9,863 nt of DNA, taken from Marinagarivorans sp. UBA5868 (GTDB taxonomy: Bacteria > Pseudomonadota > Gammaproteobacteria > Pseudomonadales > Cellvibrionaceae). The notes beneath the pieces were generated by a model, which had not been told where the DNA came from, did not search any database, and saw only the letters and a program-made list of their open reading frames with translations. Location: the NCBI GenBank assembly GCA_002432095.1, contig DJFQ01000138.1:3313-13175 (forward strand), in the 5' to 3' direction. Each line of letters starts with the position of its first letter. Positions within the stretch are counted from its first letter, which is position 1. Made by a program: the position numbers and the translations under genes. Of this stretch, positions 1 to 6,451 are shown piece by piece.

Positions 1-131
1 CCGGCGAGCAGATCACCACCTTTAAGAACGGCGGGGATTGCCTGGGCTTGGATTGGAGTGGGAGAGGTATAACCTTGTTCAGCGACGGCACGCAGAATTT
101 CCGCGCGCAAGCCGAGATTTTCAAACAGCAT
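1..131 (-). CDS. rhlE: DEAD-box ATP-dependent RNA helicase, RhlE type (N-terminal fragment)
   Basis: This is the first 43 codons of a minus-strand gene that runs off the left edge. The translation begins [20 protein letters not shown] and continues with [20 protein letters not shown]. This is the complete Q motif of DEAD-box helicases: an aromatic residue before LGL, then GY, PTPIQ and AIP. The Q motif binds adenine and senses ATP. The Walker A (AxTGxGKT) and DEAD motifs would lie outside the window. The start is ATG at 131-129, with an AGGAAA ribosome binding site (138-143 on the plus strand) 6 bases upstream. RhlE proteins are cytoplasmic and remodel RNA during ribosome assembly and RNA decay, often in the cold. 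The gene is divergent from ubiA. The RhlE subgroup is judged from N-terminal similarity only; another DEAD-box subgroup (SrmB, DbpA, DeaD) is less likely but possible. Confidence 0.85.
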   Translation of the reverse strand, partial: MLFENLGLRAEILRAVAEQGYTSPTPIQAQAIPAVLKGGDLLA

Positions 132-451
132 ATTGAGTTTCCTGGTGCCGAGCGTCCGCAACGCAGTGTTTACTGCGCCCCGGCCATGCAGGTAGGCCAA
201 GGAAGGTGGGTGCCGGCATATGAATGGGATGACATCGGACGCCGGCGTTACCGGGCTATCGGACATGAGCTGGCCTGCTCCAGGTGGCGCACCATACCTG
301 AATTTGCTCAACAATGCTCATCTAATTGCGATGCAATGCCCTAATCACGGATGAACGGGCGAGCCCGTACGTGTGGTCTCGCACGGGGGCAAACCTTCAT
401 ATTCAATAAGTCACCGTGTATGCTGCTGACAAATTTTCAGTCAGCGCCACC
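132..451. other. Divergent intergenic region between rhlE and ubiA
   Basis: This is about 320 bases without a convincing gene. A plus-strand open frame at 48-344 overlaps the rhlE start antisense, has Arg/Trp/Cys-rich composition, and resembles no family I know. The right part holds two overlapping inverted repeats. One is ACGGGC/GCCCGT at 355-360 and 363-368. The other is CCCGTACG/CGCACGGG at 364-371 and 380-387, with one A-C mismatch. They share 364-368, so only one can form at a time. A weak sigma70-like pair, TTCATA (396-401) and TATGCT (419-424) with 17 bases between, matches consensus at 4 of 6 in each box and would start ubiA transcription near 431. ubiC, which often precedes ubiA, is not here. 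No good promoter for rhlE was recognised. Confidence 0.5.
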
Positions 452-1333
452 ATGAACAGCAACCGGTCATCCACTCTCGGCACCTACCTTCAATTGACCC
501 GCCTGAACCGGCCGATCGGTATCTATCTGGTTTTGTGGCCAACGTTGTGGAGCTTATGGCTGGCCGCCAAGGGCGCACCAGATATCAAAAACCTGGTTAT
601 TTTTATTCTCGGCTGCATCCTGATGCGCTCGGCGGGCTGCGTGATAAACGACTTTGCCGATCGCGATATTGATGGCCATGTGCATCGCACTCGCGATCGT
701 CCCCTCGCAACTGGTGCTGTAAGCAGCCTGGAGGCCATCAGCCTTTTTGCAGGACTCAGTTTTCTCGCGTTTATTCTGGTGCTGTTCACCAATGGACTCA
801 CCATCAAACTGTCTTTTGCTGGCATCGCCCTTGCCGTGTGTTACCCCTTTATGAAGCGTTATACCCATCTGCCGCAGGTGGTACTGGGTGCCGCGTTTGC
901 ATGGTCGATTCCCATGGCATTCGCAGCTCAAGCGGGGGCGGTGCCGCAAGAAGCCTGGCTGGTCTATGTGGCAGTGTTGTTGTGGACGGTTTGCTACGAC
1001 ACTTTTTACGCCATGGTCGACCGCGACGACGACCAGCGGATTGGGGTCAAATCGACTGCTGTGCTCTTTGGCGATATGGATCGCGTGATGACGGGCGCTC
1101 TCCAGGTACTCACACTGCTAACCCTGCTCATTGTCGGCAAGCGTTTTGTGTTGGGCTGGTTTTTCTATCTCAGTCTCGCGGTAGCCGCAGGGCTTTTCGC
1201 TTATCAGCAATATCTGATTCGAAACCGCCAAAAGGATGCATGCTTTACCGCGTTTCTGAACAATAATTGGGTGGGCATGGTGATATTCATCGGAATTGTC
1301 GGCCACTACGCGCTTTCCCCCGAGCTGTCATAA
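452..1333 (+). CDS. ubiA: 4-hydroxybenzoate octaprenyltransferase UbiA
   Basis: UbiA is an integral inner-membrane enzyme that joins a polyprenyl diphosphate to carbon 3 of 4-hydroxybenzoate, the first membrane step of ubiquinone synthesis. Numbered from ATG 452 (293 residues, the usual family size), the first Asp-rich motif NDFADRDID lies at residues 66-74 and is followed by the [14 protein letters not shown] stretch. The second motif, [12 protein letters not shown], lies at 183-194 and is followed by [10 protein letters not shown]. Together they bind Mg2+ and the diphosphate. The [20 protein letters not shown] segment near the N-terminus is also typical, and the remainder is strongly hydrophobic with many membrane helices. 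The frame is open from a GTG at 416, which would add 12 residues. I prefer ATG 452 because of family length, but neither start has a clear Shine-Dalgarno sequence. The phoB gene follows after 90 bases and no terminator is seen between them. Confidence 0.93.
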   Translation: MNSNRSSTLGTYLQLTRLNRPIGIYLVLWPTLWSLWLAAKGAPDIKNLVIFILGCILMRSAGCVINDFADRDIDGHVHRTRDRPLATGAVSSLEAISLFAGLSFLAFILVLFTNGLTIKLSFAGIALAVCYPFMKRYTHLPQVVLGAAFAWSIPMAFAAQAGAVPQEAWLVYVAVLLWTVCYDTFYAMVDRDDDQRIGVKSTAVLFGDMDRVMTGALQVLTLLTLLIVGKRFVLGWFFYLSLAVAAGLFAYQQYLIRNRQKDACFTAFLNNNWVGMVIFIGIVGHYALSPELS

Positions 1334-1358
1334 AACCGCAACAATTCCTTTATTAAAT
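1325..1358 (+). promoter_or_regulatory. Probable Pho box and -10 element of the phoBR promoter
   Basis: CTGTCATAAAACCGCAACA at 1325-1343 begins with a perfect Pho-box half-site (CTGTCAT followed by an A-rich spacer). The second half-site, CCGCAAC, matches CTGTCAT at only 3 of 7 positions. A -10-like element (TATTAA at 1351-1356 or TTAAAT at 1353-1358, each 4 of 6) lies 7 to 9 bases beyond the box. This is close to the usual arrangement, in which PhoB replaces recognition of a -35. The element covers the last codons and stop of ubiA and lies about 80 bases upstream of the phoB ATG, so positive autoregulation of phoBR is the natural reading. The weak second half-site keeps this a prediction. 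Confidence 0.6.
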
Positions 1359-1371
1359 GGCCAGCAATTTG

Positions 1372-1394
1372 AATATGGCGCCGTTTGCCATATT
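1372..1394 (+). promoter_or_regulatory. Inverted repeat in the predicted phoB leader
   Basis: AATATGGC (1372-1379) and GCCATATT (1387-1394) are perfect 8-base complements around a 7-base loop. A G-T pair can be added on each side. The element lies 29 bases before the phoB start and downstream of the predicted Pho promoter, so it would be within the 5' untranslated RNA. No T-tract follows, so it is not a standard terminator for ubiA. It could be an mRNA hairpin or a repressor operator. Confidence 0.5.
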
Positions 1395-1423
1395 TCATCG
1401 ATCAATCCGCTATCGAGCTGCAC

Positions 1424-2128
1424 ATGGCTGACAAAACAATTCTGATCGTCGATGACGAAACTCCCATTCGCGACATGCTACGTGTCGCCCTAGAAATGGC
1501 TGAGTATTCGTGCCTCGAAGCGGCCGATGCGCAAAAAGCGCACAGCATCATTGTCGATAAAAAACCGGATTTGATTCTGTTGGACTGGATGTTACCCGGC
1601 ACCAGCGGCATCGAACTGGCTCGACGCCTCAAACGCGATGAGCTGACCGCTGCCATCCCCATCATTATGCTCACCGCAAAAGGCGAAGAAGATAACAAGG
1701 TCCAGGGGCTGGAAGTGGGGGCGGACGATTACATCACCAAACCATTTTCCCCACGAGAGTTGGTAGCACGGCTGAAAGCGGTATTGCGACGCACTGACTC
1801 CCTAAGCCCAAGCGAGCCGATCCATGTAGACGGCCTATGTCTGGATCCTACGAGTCACCGCGTCACCATCAACCAGGTGCCGGTGCAAATGGGTCCAACC
1901 GAGTACCGCCTGCTCGAATTTTTCTTAACGCATCAGGAACGTGTCTACTCACGCAACCAATTGCTCGATCATGTTTGGGGTGGCAATGTGTATGTCGAAG
2001 AACGGACCGTGGATGTGCATATCCGCCGACTGCGTAAAGCACTGACGCTTGAAGGTCACGACCGCTTTATTCAGACTGTGCGCGGCGCCGGCTACCGGTT
2101 TTCCAACAAAACTGCGGACAAACTCTGA
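1424..2128 (+). CDS. phoB: Phosphate regulon response regulator PhoB
   Basis: PhoB is a cytoplasmic OmpR-family transcription factor that PhoR phosphorylates when phosphate is scarce; it then binds Pho boxes. The protein has 234 residues from ATG 1424. The receiver domain spans about 1-122, with acidic residues D10 and D11, phosphoacceptor D54 in LLDWMLPG, T84 and K106 in the [10 protein letters not shown] stretch. The winged-helix DNA-binding domain spans about 132-228 and contains [34 protein letters not shown] and the terminal [22 protein letters not shown] and [10 protein letters not shown] are strongly PhoB-like rather than generic OmpR. An in-frame TTG at 1385 would add 13 residues that do not fit the family. 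A short GAG lies 6 bases before ATG 1424, a weak ribosome binding site. phoR follows after 58 bases. Confidence 0.95.
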   Translation: MADKTILIVDDETPIRDMLRVALEMAEYSCLEAADAQKAHSIIVDKKPDLILLDWMLPGTSGIELARRLKRDELTAAIPIIMLTAKGEEDNKVQGLEVGADDYITKPFSPRELVARLKAVLRRTDSLSPSEPIHVDGLCLDPTSHRVTINQVPVQMGPTEYRLLEFFLTHQERVYSRNQLLDHVWGGNVYVEERTVDVHIRRLRKALTLEGHDRFIQTVRGAGYRFSNKTADKL

Positions 2129-2186
2129 TCTTTTGTTGAGACGGACCTTAATGATCAGGTGATCCTCGAACCAAGTTAGATTTTCT

Positions 2187-3524
2187 ATGCTACGCAGCGG
2201 ATTCAAAGCGGAAGTTTGGCGCTGCCTGGGTGTGGTGGCTGTTTGCAGTCTTGCCGGTCTGATCGGCGGAAATTTCGCAGTTGGCTTGGCGGTAGGTTGT
2301 GGTGGCTATTTGTGCTGGCTGTTCGTTCACATCTATCAGTTGGAAGAATGGATCAATCGGACGCGCCGGGCGAGCGCGCCCCCAAAAGAAGAACTGCGTG
2401 GTGTTTGGGCGGACATCAGTTACGACGTGCAGCTCCTCCTCGCCCGCCACGAGAAAGAAAAGCTGCGCCTACAGGCCGTGGTACACCGGGTCCAGGAAAT
2501 GACCACGGCTTTGACCGACGCCGTTATTCTGGTTGATCGCCGCAGCAACATGGAATGGTGGAACAAGGCGGCAGAACAACTGTTCGACTTCCGCGATATC
2601 GACCAGGGACACAAACTCACCAACCTGATTCGCCACCCCAAGTTCATTCACTACTTCGACCTGAAAAGCTACGCAAATCCACTCGAGCTCACCATGTGGC
2701 GTAAAGATCAGCACTTGGAGTTTCAGGTGCATATTTTTGGTGATGGTGAGCGCTTGGTGATCGTGCGGGACATCACCCGGCTTTTTAAGCTAGAGCAAAT
2801 GCGTCGGGACTTTGTTGCCAATGTCTCGCACGAATTGCGCACTCCGCTGACGGTGATTCGCGGCTACTTGGAGACTCTCGCCGACAGTCCCCAGTTACCC
2901 CAGGCTTGGCAGAAAATGGTGAGCCAGATGGAGCAACAAACGCAGCGGATGACGCTGCTGATTAACGACCTAATCACTTTGACCAAGCTGGAAACGGATC
3001 AGAAAGAGCCTTCAACCACGCCTATTTCCATCGCTCATTTGATCGACAGCGTTATATCTGACGCCCGCACGCTTAGCGGCAGCCAGCAACACGAATTGGT
3101 GACCAGCGGCGATCGCGATCTCGCGCTTACCGGGAATGAACGGGAGCTGCGCAGCGCCATCTCCAACTTGGTGGTCAACGCCATCAACTACTCGCCTCCC
3201 GGCAGCCGCGTTGAGGTGTCTTACCAACATGAAATCGGCGGTGCGCGCATCAGTGTGCGCGACCAGGGGATCGGCATTGATCCCAAACACATCCCGCGTA
3301 TCACCGAGCGCTTTTACCGCGTGGACGCTAGCCGCTCCGTCGCGTCAGGTGGTACCGGGCTGGGGCTAGCCATCGTCAAACATGTGCTGTTACGCCACAA
3401 CGCGGAACTCAGGGTCGTTAGCCGGTTAGGCAAAGGGAGCGAGTTCTCCTGTCACTTTCCTCAGAGCATGGTGGTGCGTTTGCCACCAGAACAAACGCAG
3501 GACAGCGCCACCCGCCGCTCGTGA
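2187..3524 (+). CDS. phoR: Phosphate regulon sensor histidine kinase PhoR
   Basis: This is the inner-membrane kinase and phosphatase partner of PhoB; in the known system it receives the phosphate signal through PstSCAB and PhoU, which are not in this window. It has 445 residues. Two closely spaced hydrophobic segments at about 12-49 form a hairpin with almost no periplasmic loop, as in known PhoR. A charged linker (about 51-100) and a PAS domain (about 103-200) follow. The dimerisation domain carries the phospho-accepting H215 in VSHELRTPLT. The ATP-binding domain has N331 in NLVVNAINYSPPG, DQGIGID at 359-365, RFYRVD at 375-380, and GGTGLGLAIVKH at 388-399. All catalytic boxes are intact. The ATG at 2187 is preceded by an AT-rich stretch with no clear Shine-Dalgarno sequence; the nearest AGGTGA (2158-2163) is too far away. 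It probably shares the phoB transcript. Confidence 0.95.
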   Translation: MLRSGFKAEVWRCLGVVAVCSLAGLIGGNFAVGLAVGCGGYLCWLFVHIYQLEEWINRTRRASAPPKEELRGVWADISYDVQLLLARHEKEKLRLQAVVHRVQEMTTALTDAVILVDRRSNMEWWNKAAEQLFDFRDIDQGHKLTNLIRHPKFIHYFDLKSYANPLELTMWRKDQHLEFQVHIFGDGERLVIVRDITRLFKLEQMRRDFVANVSHELRTPLTVIRGYLETLADSPQLPQAWQKMVSQMEQQTQRMTLLINDLITLTKLETDQKEPSTTPISIAHLIDSVISDARTLSGSQQHELVTSGDRDLALTGNERELRSAISNLVVNAINYSPPGSRVEVSYQHEIGGARISVRDQGIGIDPKHIPRITERFYRVDASRSVASGGTGLGLAIVKHVLLRHNAELRVVSRLGKGSEFSCHFPQSMVVRLPPEQTQDSATRRS

Positions 3525-3585
3525 GTCACACAGCGCATACATTCGTGCCCGGACTCGCTAGAATCCTCGGGGCTGAGGGGACGCC

Positions 3586-4791
3586 ATGCGAATCGACTTT
3601 ATCCATTCCATTAACCAAGTTTCAAAGACGGATTGGAATCAGCTTTGGTCCACCGACTATCCGTTTGTCCGCCATGAATTTCTGCTGGCCCTGGAAGCGA
3701 GCGGTTGCACCACATCGCGCACCGGCTGGGAACCATCCCACTGCCTCACATGGGACGGCACACAACTGCTCGGTGCCCTTCCCCTCTACATCAAAACGCA
3801 TTCTTACGGCGAATACGTTTTCGACTGGAGCTGGGCCAATGCTTATCACCAAGCCGGCTACGATTACTACCCAAAGCTGCTAAATGCGATTCCCTTCACC
3901 CCTGCGACCGGACCAAGATGGGCATTGCGGCCCGAACTAGCGGCAGCGGACAAGCAAAATGTGATGGGCAAAATGCTCGATGCCGCGACACAACGCATGA
4001 GGCAGCATTCGCTTTCCAGTCTCCACTGCTTGTTTCCTTCAGCGGCAAACGGCGCTGATTTCCGTCATTTGCCCGATCTCATGCAGCGGCTGGATTGTCA
4101 GTTCCATTGGTTCAATCAGGAGTACGCATCTTTCGATGACTTCCTGAAAACCTTCAACTCGCGAAAACGGAAGAATCTCAATAAGGAGCGCGCGCGGGTA
4201 AAAGAGCAGGGATTCACAATACAAATGACGGAGGGAATTGAACTCACGAGCGCCGACTGGCGGCACTTCTATCAGCTATACCGGGGCACCTACCGCAAAC
4301 GCAGTGGCCATGACGGTTACCTGAATGAAGCCTTCTTTCATCAACTGGGCGCGGCAATGCCTGAACACATAGTTATGGCACAAGCTAGGCGCGACGAGCA
4401 TTGGTGTGCTGCGGCGTTGTATCTACGAGACTCAACCACGCTGTATGGCCGATATTGGGGTGCGACTGAAGAGTACGATGCATTGCACTTCGAGTGCTGC
4501 TATTACCAGGGCGTTGAGTATGCCATCGAGCACAAGCTGCAGCGGTTTGATCCCGGCGCCCAAGGCGAACACAAAATCGCCCGTGGTTTTACTCCGGTAC
4601 TGACCCAATCATTTCATCACCTACAACAACCGAACTTTGCCTCAGCAGTGCGCCGTTTCCTCGCGGAAGAGCAAAAGCACGTGCGCGCCTATTGCGCCGA
4701 GGCCCGCGAACAACTGCCGTTTAAGGATGGCCACTCTCTGGTTCCCACCGATTACCTGATCTCCAATCCGCACTGGGTTGACGGGCAGTAA
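3586..4791 (+). CDS. FemAB-like GNAT-fold acyltransferase (PF04339-type)
   Basis: The protein has 401 residues and no signal peptide or membrane segment. It resembles the FemAB-like family (PF04339, sometimes called peptidogalycan biosynthesis/recognition proteins), which has a doubled GNAT fold. The family signatures seen are FYQLYRGTYRKRSGHDGYL (about 228-246), TLYGRYWGATEEYDALHFE (about 285-303) and GAQGEHKIARGFTPVLTQSFH (about 324-344). A basic stretch at 192-206 (SRKRKNLNKERARVK) also fits. By analogy with FemABX enzymes it may transfer an aminoacyl or acyl group, but the substrate of this family is unknown to me. ATG 3586 has a good GAGGGG ribosome binding site at 3575-3580, 5 bases upstream. 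The gene starts 61 bases after phoR. A TAGAAT (3559-3564) in that gap is a fair -10, but no matching -35 was found. It is probably cotranscribed with the next gene. Confidence 0.8.
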   Translation: MRIDFIHSINQVSKTDWNQLWSTDYPFVRHEFLLALEASGCTTSRTGWEPSHCLTWDGTQLLGALPLYIKTHSYGEYVFDWSWANAYHQAGYDYYPKLLNAIPFTPATGPRWALRPELAAADKQNVMGKMLDAATQRMRQHSLSSLHCLFPSAANGADFRHLPDLMQRLDCQFHWFNQEYASFDDFLKTFNSRKRKNLNKERARVKEQGFTIQMTEGIELTSADWRHFYQLYRGTYRKRSGHDGYLNEAFFHQLGAAMPEHIVMAQARRDEHWCAAALYLRDSTTLYGRYWGATEEYDALHFECCYYQGVEYAIEHKLQRFDPGAQGEHKIARGFTPVLTQSFHHLQQPNFASAVRRFLAEEQKHVRAYCAEAREQLPFKDGHSLVPTDYLISNPHWVDGQ

Positions 4792-4796
4792 GTGAG

Positions 4797-5282
4797 ATGG
4801 AGTACGACATTCCTGCGATAGTCGCCGACGTCTACAGCCCGATCCTCCTCATCGCGATTGCAGCCATCATCCGCAATTCACCTACTGAGAAACGCAGACT
4901 TCTAAGCGCCATAGTTACCTATATGGCGGGGGTATTCGGATTAATGTTTATCGATAAGATCGCATCATTGTGGCCAAGGTTTGGCCTGGACTACAGCACA
5001 CATACCGCACTCGCCGTCGTATGCGTATGGTGGATTTGCAAGAATTTAAAAGTGAGTCTTTGGCGTGTTTTTTGGGCCGCGAGTCTCGCGGTATATTTCG
5101 CGCTGATGGTCCATCTCAGATATCACACGGCCGCTGACATTCTCGCTACGATGTCAGCGATAACAATGTGGATCGCTTTTTATGAAATCTTATCTGCAAC
5201 TGTGTGGAAGCTTAAAACCGGTAATTTAAATTCCAGCCAAACCCAAGTGTATGGGCGTGATCCACATCAGGATCATCAATAA
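4797..5282 (+). CDS. PAP2-like small integral membrane protein
   Basis: The protein has 161 residues and four or five hydrophobic segments (about 8-25, 36-57, 70-82, 89-105 and 113-135). Two short motifs recall the PAP2 / sphingomyelin-synthase-like lipid phosphatase fold: DYSTHTA at 65-71, in the place of PSGHT, and RYHTAADIL at 108-116, in the place of HYTxDV with HxxxD (H110, D114). PAP2-fold enzymes cleave or transfer phosphate from lipid phosphates at the membrane. The usual first motif (KxxxxxxRP) and the Arg six residues before the second His are not obvious, so activity is uncertain. The ATG lies 5 bases after the previous stop, overlapping a weak AAGTGAG, which suggests translational coupling. 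Residues from about 139 onwards are encoded antisense to the end of the beta-barrel gene, and this hydrophilic tail may not belong to the conserved domain. Confidence 0.65.
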   Translation: MEYDIPAIVADVYSPILLIAIAAIIRNSPTEKRRLLSAIVTYMAGVFGLMFIDKIASLWPRFGLDYSTHTALAVVCVWWICKNLKVSLWRVFWAASLAVYFALMVHLRYHTAADILATMSAITMWIAFYEILSATVWKLKTGNLNSSQTQVYGRDPHQDHQ

Positions 5283-6333
5283 TAAAAAACAGATCGCCAA
5301 CTGGCATCCCCAGACGCATTTCAACTGCTGCCGTACCCACATCCGCAGCAAGATGAAATCCCCACTTAGCATCGTCGCCCCATAAGTAACCGGCAGATAC
5401 CCGATTAAATTCAGACCGCGACATACGGTCGTGGCTATAGCCGAAGACCAACTGGTTTCGCCTATAGGTCAAATCAATGGAGGTGCGTTCGGTAAGATCC
5501 TGAGTAAAATCCTCGCGTGTTTGAGTGCCGCTGAAATTCGGCACTACACTCACCACACCGCTTTCATCGGTTACAAAGTTTTCCGACGTCGCATCCGCCA
5601 CTATATGATGCATATCCTTCCAGCGGATCTCCCCCGCCACGTCATAACCCATAACTTTGAGCTTCATTCGCTCCGATATTTGCCACGTAAAGCCGATATC
5701 CACCGCATAGCCTTGGCCTGTCGGCGCATCCACTCGGTTGCGAAAAAGTGGATCATCAGTAAAGAAATAGTCCGTATGCAAATCGCCATCCAATGCTTTC
5801 ACCGTCCTCCCGCCGTCCTGGCGCTCAATCATGGAGATATACCCGCCTTCACCATTCGGATCCTTACCTAAATAACCTGAAACCGCTTCGGAGGCGTATA
5901 AATGGGAATAGGCAACGTGGACATCCACGGTTTTCCCAAACGGCAAAGTAAAACCAAATTTTCCCCCGGTCATCTGATACTGATTCGCCCACACATCAAC
6001 GTCATAACGCTGACCAAGCGGAATGTTTTGGCGGTTTTTATTCAAATACGCAAACTGCGCAGCACCCTGGGAGAAATACAGGTTGTAGTCATTGCGATGA
6101 ATAATGGAGAACTCAACGTTTTTAAAACCGACGCCGCTTTCGATCACATTGCGGGAAAAAGCCAACTCACCATCGTCCGGCGCCGGCCCGATTAAGAAAT
6201 CAATAAAGGCTGTAACAGGGTTTGCTTCGCTGTAACTGAAACTCTCGGCTCTGGTGAAAATGCGCCAGTCATCGGCGAACACGGACTGACTTGCCAAACC
6301 AACGCACGCTACGCTCAAAATCCGCTTAATCAT
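5212..6333 (-). CDS. Outer-membrane beta-barrel protein, family not recognised
   Basis: The protein has 373 residues and begins MIKRILSVACVGLASQSVFA, a Sec signal peptide with predicted cleavage after A20 before DDW. The mature part is rich in alternating polar and hydrophobic strands, for example RTSIDLTYRRNQLVFGYSHD. It ends GWNLNYRF; a C-terminal Phe with alternating aromatic residues is the signal recognised by the BAM assembly complex. Function is unknown; it could be a porin-like, adhesin or export barrel. The frame stays open to 6474, but that extension lies upstream of the signal peptide and crosses the promoter and terminator, so I use ATG 6333, preceded by AGGT 5 bases upstream. Its stop lies inside the PAP2-like gene, giving a convergent 71-base overlap. 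It follows two envelope-protein genes on the same strand but has its own promoter. Confidence 0.8.
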   Translation of the reverse strand: MIKRILSVACVGLASQSVFADDWRIFTRAESFSYSEANPVTAFIDFLIGPAPDDGELAFSRNVIESGVGFKNVEFSIIHRNDYNLYFSQGAAQFAYLNKNRQNIPLGQRYDVDVWANQYQMTGGKFGFTLPFGKTVDVHVAYSHLYASEAVSGYLGKDPNGEGGYISMIERQDGGRTVKALDGDLHTDYFFTDDPLFRNRVDAPTGQGYAVDIGFTWQISERMKLKVMGYDVAGEIRWKDMHHIVADATSENFVTDESGVVSVVPNFSGTQTREDFTQDLTERTSIDLTYRRNQLVFGYSHDRMSRSEFNRVSAGYLWGDDAKWGFHLAADVGTAAVEMRLGMPVGDLFFIIDDPDVDHAHTLGFGWNLNYRF

Positions 6334-6377
6334 AAGAACCTGCTCTCTCAACATAAACCTAGCCCCAAGTCCTAGTG

Positions 6378-6405
6378 AGTATAAGCAAAAAAGTGACTTT
6401 GTTAA
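6378..6405 (-). promoter_or_regulatory. Sigma70-type promoter of the beta-barrel gene
   Basis: Read on the minus strand, TTAACA (6405-6400, 5 of 6 to the -35 consensus) and TATACT (6383-6378, 5 of 6 to the -10 consensus) are separated by 16 bases that include a run of six T. Transcription would start near 6371, leaving a leader of about 38 bases before ATG 6333. The -35 overlaps the end of the T-tract of the upstream terminator. Confidence 0.7.
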
Positions 6406-6430
6406 TAAACAAAAGGGGCCAATGGCCCCT
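6403..6430 (-). terminator. Rho-independent terminator of the 769-residue lipoprotein gene
   Basis: On the minus strand, AGGGGCC (6430-6424), loop ATT, and GGCCCCT (6420-6414) form a perfect 7-bp stem, followed by a T-rich tract (TTTTGTTTATT, 6413-6403). It begins 21 bases after the stop codon at 6452. There is no T-tract on the plus strand, so it acts in one direction. Confidence 0.9.
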
Positions 6431-6451
6431 GGATCTTCGGAAGTGAACGGA

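Noticed and set aside
48..344. Plus-strand open frame of 98 codons at the left edge
   Set aside because: It runs antisense over the convincing rhlE start, has atypical composition, no ribosome binding site and no recognisable domain.
838..1266. 142-codon plus-strand frame inside ubiA
   Set aside because: It is an out-of-frame shadow of the strongly conserved ubiA coding sequence, with no domain of its own.
3449..3466. Second Pho-box-like CTGTCAC inside phoR
   Set aside because: The second half-site is poor and it lies in conserved coding sequence (the EFSCHFP region) with no promoter context.
3521..3883. 120-codon plus-strand frame between phoR and the FemAB-like gene
   Set aside because: It overlaps the FemAB-like gene in another frame, lacks a ribosome binding site and has Ser/Pro/Thr-rich shadow composition.
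5258..5275. Hairpin TGATCC/GGATCA near the end of the PAP2-like gene
   Set aside because: A weak 6-bp AT-containing stem with no T-tract on either strand, within overlapping coding sequence; not a terminator.
6304..6333. Cys at residue 10 of the barrel protein as a lipobox
   Set aside because: It lies inside a short hydrophobic core with only nine residues before it and does not match the lipobox; the SVFA site at 17-20 is a normal signal peptidase I site.
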